DNA of 64,000 nt from Rosellinia necatrix (taxonomy: Eukaryota; Ascomycota; Sordariomycetes; Xylariales; Xylariaceae), in the NCBI GenBank assembly GCA_021209875.1, contig JAGYVD010000008.1, positions 310,001 through 374,000 of the forward strand, given 5' to 3'. Numbering within the stretch: the stretch's first letter is position 1; the number at the start of each line of letters is the position of its first letter. The position numbers were made by a program, and so were the translations under genes. Positions 35,662-46,070 of this stretch are shown piece after piece. The notes beneath the pieces are model-generated. The model worked only from the letters and a program-made list of their open reading frames with translations. It ran no database searches and was not told the origin of the DNA.

Positions 35662-35909
35662 TGTTGTATTAATTATAAATAAAAAGTTAAAACTTTAGCA
35701 ATAAATAATATATTATATAAAAATCTATAAATAAAAAAAAAAAAAGTAAGTAAAAAGAATTAGCTTATTAAAATTCTGGCTAAATGCAGGTATATAAAAT
35801 GGGTTTAGTTTATGCGTTATAGCTGGTCTGTGCGCATTAATTAGCAACAAGTGTACAGATGTCCTGTGCATGCCACGCACGCTACAGGAAGGACTAGTCA
35901 TCCGTAACT
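35662..35909. repeat. Right LTR (248 bp)
   Basis: Pairs with 29330–29577. Its outer end keeps CATGCCACGCACGC and ACTAGTCATCCGTAAC, where the left LTR is T/A-rich, so here too mutation fades toward the outer boundary. Confidence 0.75.
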
Positions 35910-38000
35910 TTAGATAGCTTTTTCTATTTTTTATCTTTTAATTAATATATATATAGGACTTTAACTAGGAGCATTGCTTTTATAAAGGACACTAACCGTG
36001 ATATTTAGTTATAGCTTTATAAAATTTTTTATATAAAATATAAAAGTTTTTGGCTTAAAATAAGAATAAATAATTAAAATTTGAAAAAATATATTTTTAT
36101 AAAATTATTTTATAAATATTTATTAAAATTTAATTAAAAAGTCGTCAAAACTTTTATTATTATAAAAATAATAACTTTTAAGCTTTTTTTAGCGTAGGAT
36201 TTTTAATTTAAATTATAATAATAAATAGCTAAAACTTAAATTATTTTAGCTATATTTAAAAATAAATAACTAGTTAAACTATATTAAATTTTAAGATTTT
36301 TTAACGTTGTTTTTATTATATTAATTAAATATATTATATAGTTTTTTTAACATAAAATATTATATTATTTTTTTTAAATTTATTAGCTATAGTTTAAAAC
36401 TAAGTGTTAAATTTGTTTTATTTGCTAATAAAAGTTTTTAAAATTAAATCTTACTTGTTTATTTTATTTTTATAATTTACATTAATTTTATTAAAAAAAA
36501 AAGCAAATTTAAGCTTAGCAGCTTGTTTAATAAGTCAAAACTAAATATTTTTAAAAGTATTCATGATTATTAATTTTTTAATTAAATAAATGTTTTAAGC
36601 AACTTGTTTATTTAAGTAGTTAATTTTGTTTTTTATAGTTTAAATTATAACTAAAAAGTATTTATTAGTTTTTATTTTAAGCAACTATATATTATTGTTA
36701 TTAAAAAAATATTAATTTTTATGGTTTAAATTTAATAAAAAAACTATTTTTGCTTTTTTAACTAAAAAAATAATAAATAGTTTAATAAAATATTAAGATT
36801 ATAAAACACGTTATTTTTTTATTTATAATTTAATGCCTTAAGTTTCTATATTTGAAATTTAATCAATTTATTTATTATTAACTACAGTAACAAAAAAAAA
36901 AAAGTTTTATAATTCATTAATTTTTTAATAATAAAATCTTTTTTTTAAAATAGTTTTACAATTAATTATTAAAATATAAAAGTTTGTATATTAATTTTAT
37001 AGATAAAGATTTTGAAAGGTGCACCATGGGGGTGTAAAGTGTGTATTATAAAAAGATGAAGATCTAGCAAATCTAGGCTAAGCTAAAGTTTTACCTAGGT
37101 GTGGGCTAGGGCCCACATACATGGGGCTAGGCCCAATTAGGTTGTGCCTGTGGCCACCGGCCACAGCACCCCAAGCGAGGGGCTTATATAAGCGCTCCCT
37201 CTACGCGCGCGTATCAGATTTTAAAATATAAAAAAAAAAAACAAGTAAAAGCTGGATAAAAAGCTAGTAATTTATACTAGCTTTTTGCTGCAGCTAAAAT
37301 AATATAAAATTATAAGTTTATTATATTTACTATACTTTGCTTATATTAACTTTATTTATTTATTATTTATTATTAAAGTTAATAAGTGTATATAAATAAA
37401 GTTTTACTGGCGTAATAAATAACCGGTTCAGCAGCGGCGCAATAAATAGCTTTAGCAGGTGCATGCATTAACTGGTGCCGCCAGCACTTGTGTGCGTGGT
37501 AGGTCTTGCAGGGTAGGTCGTTTTATCGAGGGGTGAGCAGACCAGGTTATCTCTGGGTCGTGACAATGTATATATATACCAATATAAATACAGGTGGATT
37601 AACAGTCCTGTTTTTCTATTTTAAAATTTTTAAAGCTTTAACATAATCAGCTTATAAAATTCTTTATTTTTAAGCATAAGTTAATTTTTATAAAATAAAA
37701 GCTTTAAAAAATATTAAACTAACATGTTATATAGTTAAATAAACGCTTAAAAAACTGTTTATAATTATAACTAACATATAAAAAACTAAACAAAAATTAA
37801 AAAGTTAAATTATATATATAAATAAAGCTAGCAATTATAATATAGTTTCTAATTTTAAAACTATAAATAGCGGCCTAATTTAGCCAGCAAATAAAACACA
37901 AGATTATATTATCATTAAAACAGCTGATTAAAAGTATATTATTATTAAAATCGGTCAATTAGCTAGTTTTTAATTAAATTAGTTGTATTTGGGTGGAGTG
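35910..38000. other. AT-rich DNA with two less-mutated islands
   Basis: Mostly RIPed. Two patches of ordinary composition stand out, about 37015–37215 and 37420–37570. The first contains a GGGCTAGGGCCCACATACATGGGGCTAGG-type stretch, of which I quote only GGGCTAGGGCCC, and TGGCCACCGGCCACA. The second ends GGTCGTGACA. They look like LTR or UTR fragments. No duplication was found at their ends and no gene is visible. Confidence 0.45.
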
Positions 38001-38041
38001 GCCCGTGAGGGTGTTGCCCATGGCCTGTGTGGTTAGCTTAC
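38001..38041 (-). repeat. Right 41-bp inverted repeat
   Basis: Perfect inverted copy of 27704–27744. Inward (37600–38000) it matches the DNA inside the third copy at 52704 onward, allowing for RIP transitions. Confidence 0.75.
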
Positions 38042-38744
38042 TTCTCCTAACAGTTAACTTCCTCTGGCGACGTCTTCTAGTGCAAGCCCTACAACTACCG
38101 GCAGTCGCGATGTTGTTCTGACACCGAAATCCCGGGAACATCAAGCCACTCATCCGTTCCATGCTGTCATATTTTGTTGATTCTCTTGACACTTGCTTCA
38201 TGCTGTAGGTGCCTATTCTGTGTCCAGATCACGGTGGATAGCTTGCTGTTGGTTTTGTTTTGGAGAGGTTGGGCCCTCTTCTCCAACTAGGAATTTACTA
38301 ATGCACTTATCTGTACCATTTGATTAGGTACCTCTCAGTATTGTTGTATTGCTGTCCTGAGGGGGGGTATGGTATGGCAGTGGAGGGTTCAAGGTAGCAT
38401 TCTCTGAACAGCCACTGTAAATAATACTTCTTGCCAACGGTACCGAGTGTTGCCGAAGAGCATGAGAAAATAGGACAATGGCCCGAATCAAGCCACGTCG
38501 GAACCACTGCAGACCGAGCGGCTTTTTGGGGATTTTTTTTCGCTGCCCATCCCTTACCCCCGTTGCTCTTATGCCAAATTGTCTCGTGTCTCATCGACAG
38601 AGTCTTCTTTAACAGCGCGCTCCATTATTGCACCATATCCAAGCTACCCTGTTTGTATTGTTCTGAGCATAGCGCCTCTACCACCATTAGCACAGTACCA
38701 TCTTTTCAAACCTCGTTTCGCCTGGATGGCAGACCGCTAGCAAA
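38042..38744. promoter_or_regulatory. Upstream region of the MFS gene
   Basis: 700 bp of normal composition. Both strands carry ORFs of 95–114 codons but none shows family features. It presumably holds the promoter and 5' leader of the transporter starting at 38745. Confidence 0.35.
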
Positions 38745-40820
38745 ATGTCAGTCGAGACAACCTCAAAGGACGTGAGCACGATCGTCGAGCCCATATTAGA
38801 CCATAAGAGTTCTAGTCCTCCCCTCGATGAGGCACAAGACGACATTAATGATGATATTGACCCCGAAAACGAAGTCACCGGCGTTAAACTTCTCCTGATC
38901 CATATCGCTATCTGTCTATGCACTTTCTTGATCGGCCTGGTGAGTTGAGTCCACCTTTGTCACACCTCTGCCGCTCTCACTCGGGCTGCCCCATGTTGAG
39001 ACTAACCCGGCTGGCACAGGACTTTAACTTGATTGCCACTGCTATTCCCGTTATCACTGTCGAGTTTAACTCGATTCGCGATGTCGGTTGGTACGGTTCG
39101 GCGTTTATGGTCGCGCTGTAAGTGACTCACTGTGTCTGGATTGGGGGGGTGAAGCGTCAGAAGCTAACGGGAGTCATCCTGCTTTGCGATACAGATGCGC
39201 TAGCCAACCTCTAGCCGGGAAAATATACACCCTGTTCTCCAAGAAGATCACGTACCTAGTATACCTTTTCGTCTTCGAAATAGGTAGTCTGGTATGTGCA
39301 CTAGCACCCACGTCGAAGGCCCTGATCATCGGTCGTGCGGTAGCGGGATTAGGCGCCTCCGGGGTCTTTGCAGGCGGTTTCACCCTCCTCACGACCATCA
39401 TTCCTCTACACAAGCGCGCCATATGGACTGGGACATTCAGCTCGATATTCGCCCTAGCTAGCATTATCGGACCAATTCTAGGAGGTGCTTTGACGCAGCA
39501 CGTTTCCTGGCGATGGTGCTTCTATATCAATGTGAGTAATAAATCCCATAATTAACTATCTGACCCCTGAAATCTTTTGAGAAAGCTCACACATCATCTT
39601 TTAGCTTCCTATTGGCGGGGCCGCGGCTGTTTTATTCTTTTTCCTTGTGCATCTCCGAGCCGGGAAGCTAGAGACGCAACCCTTGCTTACTAAACTCGAA
39701 AGCCTAGATGGCTTAGGATTTATATTGATTGCAGCGCCCATTACGATGTTGTTGCTGGCATTGATATGGGGCGGTGTTGAGTTCCCTTGGAATTCCTCCG
39801 TGGTGATTGGGCTTTTCGTCGGCGCGGGTGTTATCTTTACGCTTTTCGTCTTCTGGCAAATTCATCGCGACGAAAAGGCGCTTATCCCACCAAGGCTCTT
39901 CACCTTTAACCGCAATCCGGCCTTGCTGTGTTCTGCCGCCTTCTTCGTCAACGGGCCGTTTCAAGTTGTCATTTACTGGCTTCCTATCTGGTTCCAGGCC
40001 GTGCTGCATGCATCACCAACGCAAAGTGGTATTAATTACTTCCCTACAGTCATCGCTGATGTGCTTGCGGCTTTCATCGGCTCCGGTATCGTCATGACCC
40101 TCGGGTGGTGGAATCCATTCCTCCTATTTGCCGAAGCGACAGTCAGCTTAGGTGGCGGTCTTCTGAGTACATTGAACCCCGGCATCTCCACTGGGCACTG
40201 GATCGGCTATCAAATTTTCGGAGGTATCGGTTATTCTCTTGCCTCCAATATTGTAAGTGAAAACTATATTCAATCTTATTTATCAAGCAAATACAAGATA
40301 GGTTACGACTTCCGGGCACCACACGGTCACTAACGCCATGTTTTCTGATTTGCAGTCTCATCTTGGGATGCAAGCGTCACTCCCCGGAGATCTCGTGCCC
40401 ATTGGAGCATCCACTCTACTCACAGTCATATCTACAAGCTGTGCGATCTTCAATGCTGTAGCCCAAGCGGTCTTCCAGGAACGTATACAGATCAACCTCG
40501 GTCGTGTCGTTTCCCAAGAGACGGTGAAGAACATCATCGACGCCGGCGCACTCAACTTCGGGACATTTGTCAGTCCCGACAAACTATCTCTGGTCATTGA
40601 CGCCTATAGCAAGTCAATTACGCAATTATTCGTGAGTTAACCCCCGCCTTTTATATATCTAGACGAAGTCCTTGGCTAAAGGAATGAGCAGTATATCCCA
40701 GCGTCCGCTCCAGTAATCTCCTTCCTGATCATCCTCGGCTGCAAATGGACCTCCACCAAAGCAAAGATGCGAGCAAAGGAGAGCGCCAAAGCTGATAATA
40801 CTAGTCAAGAGAAGGTCTGA
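38745..40820 (+). CDS. Major facilitator superfamily exporter (DHA2-like)
   Basis: Proton-driven drug or toxin efflux pump of the plasma or vesicle membrane. Six exons: 38745–38939, 39020–39117, 39195–39531, 39605–40252, 40356–40631 and 40692–40820, giving 560 residues. A roughly 45-residue acidic cytoplasmic N-terminus precedes the first helix ([17 protein letters not shown]). Landmarks are the [12 protein letters not shown] helix, the loop [14 protein letters not shown] (a degenerate motif A), and the family's GP motif [20 protein letters not shown]. The C-terminus ends in a Lys-rich tail. Length and motifs fit 14-helix fungal DHA2 pumps, many of which serve metabolite clusters. It is the first gene after the AT-rich block and is intact. 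Substrate unknown. Confidence 0.88.
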
Positions 40821-41683
40821 TGACCGACCGAAACGTAATGCGTCTCGTACAGCAACTAGTTTTCCCTTGTGTTACCTACACGGCTTGCCGTCACAGAACA
40901 ATATATAATCACTTGAGTGCTTAGCACCTCAGGGTATACATGTGTTGTTGCTACACTGTATCCTGTCATGGTGCATGTGAGTAGAGATTTTGGAAGTTTG
41001 TACAGATTATATCAGTGATGGGAGGGGGGGATGAAGGCGAAGAAGAGCTGTACGGAGTCGGGATTTTGCATGCGACATAATTCATTTCATTTCTACGCGG
41101 AGCAGAACTGTTATATTATTATGTCACTTAAATAGGTAGCTCATACCATCCATTAAATTGAATCGAAGCCCTGCCTTTACATCATTTGCCTAGTTGCCTT
41201 CTCCCTATGATAGATAGATATGTGTACAGAATGCGTGTTACTGCTTTGACGAGAAGAACTGGACGGCCTGAGACACCTTGAATCCGCTAAAATAGATACC
41301 AAGTACACTAAGTAGTTTGCCGCTAAGTCGATAGTGGGGTACAATGATCTACCAGACTCCGGATATAGGGCTGTTAGTGCCTCAACTAGCGCTCTCCTCC
41401 CTTGCTAGAGCCCCGCCAGAGCCCCGCCAGAGCCCCGCCAGGCCCGCTGAGTTTGATTTCAGGGTAATGGGATAGGGCACTGTAGAGGTACACAATACAT
41501 GATACTACCTACACACAGAGTAGGCAGGTGCCAGGCAATGCAGAGAGATGCAGTAAATTCCAATTAAGACACGTTGATTGTATGAACTATCCGAGTACCT
41601 TGCATTCCAGCAGCATATCCTGCGTGCCTGCATTTGCCTACACTAGCAATCGCGCGTGTCGTCGCACTAACACAGGCAACACC
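40821..41683. other. Convergent intergenic region with an 11-bp tandem repeat
   Basis: Lies between the MFS and GST stops. AGAGCCCCGCC is repeated three times without spacer at 41407–41439. No gene is supported. Confidence 0.5.
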
Positions 41684-42705
41684 TCAAGCATCGCCTTGGG
41701 CATTCGCCACGAAGTCCTGGAGGTTCGTGCCCTTGGGCGCCCCATTCCAGTCGAGGCCCTGCTCGTCCATGAGCCGCGCGCGCAGCGCCATGGCCTTCTT
41801 CCATGCCGGCCTCTGCACCATGCGCTCGTGCCAGTCCTGGACGTGCGGGAAGCCCTTGAATCTGTCGGAATCAGGCACGCCGAGCGTCGCGTCCAGACGG
41901 TCGTTCCAGGGAACGAAGGACAGGTCCGCGAACGTCATCTTGTCGCCCACGAGCCAGCGCGGCTCCGGTTGGCTCGCCAGGACTCCGTCGAGCACCCCGA
42001 GCACCCGCTTGATCTCGTTGGCGTAGCGCGCGATCGCCGAGGGAACCTTTTCGGGATGCAGGTACGTGAACCTAGAGACGGTAACATGTCCTGATCAGCA
42101 GGGGGTAGGAGGTAGCTTGGCTAGACGTGCCTGTTGGCAGATGGATGCTGCGCGACGTACCAAGTGCATTGCCCGAAATACGGGCCTTGTCCACTGACTT
42201 GGAACATGAGCCACTGGTTCAGGAGGTTCTTCTCCCTCAGGGTGTCGTAGGTCAATTTCTTCTCCGTGTCATACTGCTCGATGAGGTACTGGATGATAGC
42301 ACCCGTCTCCCAGAGCGTGATGTTAGTGTTAGGGTCCTCGATAGCTGTTCCATGAGTGTCAGCGTGGTGGCGTTTGGCGAAGGCGCGGGGCGTTGCGGGG
42401 GACGGCTTATACCTGGTACGCGACCGTTGGGGTTCACATCAGTGAAGGGCTTCGACTTGATGTTTTCGAACCGGATGGACTCTACTTCGTAGGGAATACC
42501 CAGCTCTTCCAACACAACCACGACCTAATTCTACAGTCAGTCCTGGCTGACGGTGGCTTGTGTTTGCCGCGATGGCGGTTTTACCTTCCAGGGGTTGGGT
42601 CCCGGGGCTATTCGTGCGGTCAGCAAGACTTGATGACTGTGTGTGTGTGTGTCGAGGCCCTGCCTAGAACTTACGAGCAATCCAGATTTTAATTGGCTTC
42701 GTCAT
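41684..42705 (-). CDS. Glutathione S-transferase, Ure2-like
   Basis: Would conjugate glutathione to electrophiles or act as a glutathione-dependent reductase; normally cytosolic. Five exons: 42675–42705, 42585–42607, 42413–42524, 42161–42344 and 41684–42071, giving 245 residues. All junctions are GT–AG and the sum divides by three. The N-terminal thioredoxin-like domain (about 1–95) has PPGPNPWK, the EELGIPYEVE helix, NPNGRVP, and a Glu-Asp-Pro followed by an LWETGAIIQYL segment. The C-terminal all-helical domain has GQGPYFGQ, VGDKMTFADLSFVPWN and HVQDWHERM. A second in-frame ATG upstream at 42843 would add 46 residues rich in Arg, Lys, Ser and Thr, resembling a mitochondrial presequence; I chose 42705 because the family normally starts there. 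Convergent with the MFS gene. Confidence 0.88.
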
Positions 42706-44307
42706 GGTGGATTTCAGAATTTGATTACTCAAGCCGGTGGGGTGGTTTGAAGAAGAAGGATGCGGAGCGGGGTGAGCCGTGGGGGAGATTTTGGAAATAA
42801 ATGTGCTACCGAGCCGTTTCGCTGCGACGATAGTAGAACGCATCGCAGATTGAGTCACAGCGTAGAGGGGGAGTCGGTTGTTATTTCAGGTAGGTCGGGG
42901 AAATAGGGGGAATATGGCAAACAGGCAGCAAGGGATGTATGTCAGAGCTACTCGAAGCAGGCTGTGGCCCCCATCATGAGTTTGTACAGTAGGAGCAGGG
43001 AGTCCAGCCTCATCTACTCTTTTATTACACTTCTACTTTCTTCTGTGGGAGTGTGTACAACTCAAAGGTCCTCTGGTGCCCCTATGTCTTTCTAAATGTC
43101 ACATATTCGTACGTGCCAACATACCAACATACGTTCAATGTTGCAGTCTGACGTGTGGGAAGCTGCTGCTTTGATCCTGAGTACCTACTTACATATAAAA
43201 ATCATGTACCGTATAAAGTTGAGATGCTGCACAGTACATAGGTATTCTTTGGAAAGAGTGAGGGGGGAATTGTTGGCGCCCCCTCCCCCGCGCCGTGCCC
43301 CCCTTCCTACCTGGGCAAGTAATTTCGGCCCACCTACTGTTACACAACATAAGCGCACTAGCCTGCTCAAAGGTCTTTGTGCATAGGTAGGTAGCTATAC
43401 CTAGATTAGACGTTAATACTACTACTACTACTACTACTACTACTATAGGTAGGTAGCTCTCTCTCGATAACTGTGACAGATCATTAGGTAGGTACTATGT
43501 AGTGGTCGGGTAGTAGGTATGTACCTACTTAAGGCAGGCCTCATCTTGTTGGTGCCAGTAGACCACTTAACAGGTAAATATCTACCAGCCGAGCCAACTG
43601 CAAGCCTCTACGCGTGATAACCTGTATGTATCTACTAGTACCCCTTGTCACGGAACTAGTTCTAACCTAAGGACCCCACTAGGGCACGGGCCAGAATACT
43701 GTATATAAAAGAAGCGAGTAGCTGGCGACTGACCAAGCGAGGAGTTCTCCCTCCTTGTGCAATAACATAAGTCATTTCTGGAACTACCGGCAGTGTGAAC
43801 TGTGACAGTGAATCGCAACAAGGAGCCGGACTAGGTAGATTATTGCATTATGTTGTGTCACAAACCCGAACCTTCTAAAACTGTAACTTGAATGCACATT
43901 TTCCAGCGGATGCACGTGGATGCCACTGCATGATTACCTCGTGGAAGCACCTGAAGTAATACAGGCAAGTACCTCGCGTAGGCCTGCTTACATACCTATT
44001 ATGATCTTATTCATACTGAGTAATCATAAAATAAAAACAAAACAGATGTCACATATGAACAATGCAAGGTTGCACATATAGCCTTGGTGCCATTTAGTGC
44101 TCCGCTTTCAACTTCGCCTCCGCTCAGGGTTACTTCGCTCAGTTTTCCCATGCATCGAAGGTGATAATCATCCACCATTAGCAACTAATGTATCCGTAGA
44201 AGCAAGCTGTGAGGCTACCTAAGGCGGTGGAAATGGAATGCCGAAGGGATTTCGAAGGATTTTACCGAGTATTACCCCAATATGCCAATCCCCGGCCCCC
44301 TAATGGG
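42706..44307. other. Gene-free region with microsatellite and an LTR
   Basis: 1.6 kb of normal composition. It includes a (TAC)n run at 43417–43445, TACCTA/GGTA-rich patches (43380–43640) and a solo LTR at 43646–43807. Short reading frames exist but none looks like a protein family. Confidence 0.45.
43646..43807 (+). mobile_element. Solo LTR, 162 bp, inverted copy of 9918–10079
   Basis: Begins TGTCACGGAACTAG and ends GAACTGTGACA; it matches the nested LTR at 9918–10079 over its full length with few differences. It carries ACTGTATATAAAAGAAGC, a probable TATA box. The flanks (CCCCT before, GTGAA after) do not form a duplication, so this copy may have arisen by recombination between two elements, or its flank has changed. 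Confidence 0.7.
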
Positions 44308-46070
44308 TTAAAACCGGACACCCAGCGAGTCTTTCCTACGCCGAAAAAGCATAACGCTGTTCGGGTCGAAGAACACGAACTCGTGGAGGAAACCGGGCTG
44401 GGGAGCCTTTCCATCAGCGAATGAAAAGTCAAATTTGTCCAACAGCTGAACCAGGAAGACTTTGAGGGCGACGTCGGCAATTGCGCGGCCGGGACACGCT
44501 GCTCTCCCAGCCCCCCATGTAAGGATGCTCGTATCTACAGTACGAAATGGCCGCGCTCGGTGTTCATCAATTTTGTTGGGCTTGCAGAACCGTAACCCCT
44601 TGTATTCGTGGGGGTCTTCGTACATCGTAGGGTCGTGTGTGCGTTCGCGCCCAGACATAGTAAGAAACTGGCCCTTCTTCAAGCGCATGCCGCCGAGAAC
44701 ATAATCCTTCTGTAAGACACGGCTGTATACGGTGAGTGGGCTGGAAGCCAGGCGTGCAGATTCCTTCATAACTGACTCAAGCTTCTCTAAGCTGCTTAAA
44801 GTCGGCATGTCCCAATGTCCGTTAATCTGCAAGTGCTTGTTATTAATTTCAGCCCGTACTTCGTCTAGTACGTCGGGATGTGCCGCTAGATCGGCAATAA
44901 TCTGGCATACGAGGTTTCCGACAGTAAAGATGGAACCAGTTGCCACGGAGCCGCATAGGGTTGTCAGCACAGAGGCATCTTCCTCGAAGTCTGTTGTTGC
45001 GTCGCGTATCATCCATGAGAGTAGGTCCATTCCCGTAGTTTCCTTGCCGTCCCTTTTCAAGCTCTTTTGCCGCTGTACTTCAGGGGTCAGAATAGTTTCA
45101 AGTTCTCGCCACTTGCGGTTGAGATTCCACCTCGCAGGTATAAACCAAACAATGATCGGCGCTAGAATGGAAGGCACAAGACGCAGTATGAAAACAACAT
45201 TGAAAACTATTGCGGCTTTGATTAGCATTGCCATTTTGATGTGACATAAATGCCAATTCTAATTGAAATAGCTCATGAGAGTAGAATAAATGGGCATATT
45301 ACGGTCTTCTGTGAGCTTATAAGCCAATTCAACTAGCCTTGGTACCTTCACCATGTCCGTACCAAACAGCATAAGGGACATGCCCTCGCTGACGCAAGGA
45401 ACAGCCGCAGCGAAAGGTTTTACTCTTGTCCATTCATCGCTGTTCGGAAACTTGGATTCTATCGCCGCAGAAATGCGGCTTGCTATTGGTAGGAACAGCT
45501 CTGGGAGTGCTGGGCTCACACGCCTCTGCAAGATCTGTGTTTGGTAGCTTGCTGTAGCCGTGAGTTCCAAACCAGTTAGATGCGAGAGGAACGCGAATGT
45601 AAAGAATTGTCTAGAATCTAGGACATCGGATCCAAGGCGGTTGAGCTCTGGAATAAGTGTTACTGGAAGTACGAGAAGCTCTTTATCTCCTCTATCAAGT
45701 ATGTACGGTCGGCCTTGAGTCTATATTACAAGTCAGTCAGAATGGAATAAACCAGAGGTAGCTCCTTGAAACCTGAACGATCACTTACTTCTCTATCTGC
45801 AGAATCAAGGATTGAAAGTGCGCCAAAGCTCCAACGCAGCCTAGCAAATATCGAGGGTTCCCATAAAAACCGCCTGTTCATAATGGGAAGTCCATGTTTT
45901 GAACGTGTAGAGTAGCGTAAAGAGAGGCCAAGCAAAATGACCCCAATTACCACGAGGAATTTTGACGCTAGTTGGCCATGAGATGTATCATGAACACCAA
46001 AGACGGAGAAGGGGAAGCCTTTGGAGGAGAGAGATGTATCGTAACCAGGAGGTTGAACTTGGGTAGCCAT
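44308..46070 (-). CDS. Cytochrome P450 (copy 3), intact
   Basis: Membrane-anchored haem-thiolate enzyme. Exons 45789–46070, 45303–45720 and 44308–45206 sum to 1,599 nt, giving 532 residues. The ATG at 46070 follows an in-frame non-ATG codon. A hydrophobic anchor (FLVVIGVILLGLSL) lies near residues 35–48. The K-helix ExxR is KESARLAS, followed by the RPFRTVD stretch; the haem loop is WGAGRAACPGR. In the I-helix the residue aligned with the oxygen-activating Thr of copy 2 is Ile (ATGSIFT), unusual for a monooxygenase. It is a close relative of the frameshifted P450 at 19566–21301 and shares all intron positions with it. Reaction unknown. Confidence 0.87.

Larger units (their letters stand above)
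29330..35909. mobile_element. RIPed LTR retrotransposon, 6.6 kb, TSD TTAGA
   Basis: Two direct repeats of exactly 248 bp (29330–29577 and 35662–35909) enclose about 6.1 kb of AT-rich DNA. Perfect 5-bp TTAGA duplications flank it at 29325–29329 and 35910–35914. LTRs start TGTTG; they end TAACT, where CAACA would be expected. Shared landmarks are AGTCAAGGCTCCAGC and ATTCTGGCTAAATGCAGG. No primer-binding site or pol domain is readable, so superfamily and direction are undetermined. A truncated relative lies at 60025–61826. Confidence 0.8.
27704..38041. mobile_element. RIPed composite block bounded by 41-bp perfect inverted repeats
   Basis: 27704–27744 and 38001–38041 are perfect inverted copies of a 41-bp sequence starting GTAAGCTAACCACACAGG. 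They sit exactly where normal DNA meets AT-rich DNA, which suggests the ends of a DNA transposon. Subtracting the nested LTR element (29330–35909) and the solo LTR (28239–28477) leaves about 3.5 kb, a plausible size. If the target duplication is TA, the element proper starts at AGCTAACC. A third copy of the end at 52704 shares the sequence inside the right copy but not the left one. No transposase can be read, so the class is uncertain. Confidence 0.6.

Noticed and set aside
37012..37567. Candidate solo LTR ending GGTCGTGACA
   Set aside because: No flanking 5-bp duplication and no matching start could be found, so I left it as an unexplained island.
38307..38775. ORFs of 95 and 114 codons upstream of the MFS gene
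   Set aside because: They overlap on opposite strands with low-complexity translations; the MFS start at 38745 is well supported by its exon structure.
41528..42094. 188-codon plus-strand ORF over the GST
   Set aside because: It is the antisense shadow of GST exon 5, whose minus-strand reading has clear homology and proper splice sites.
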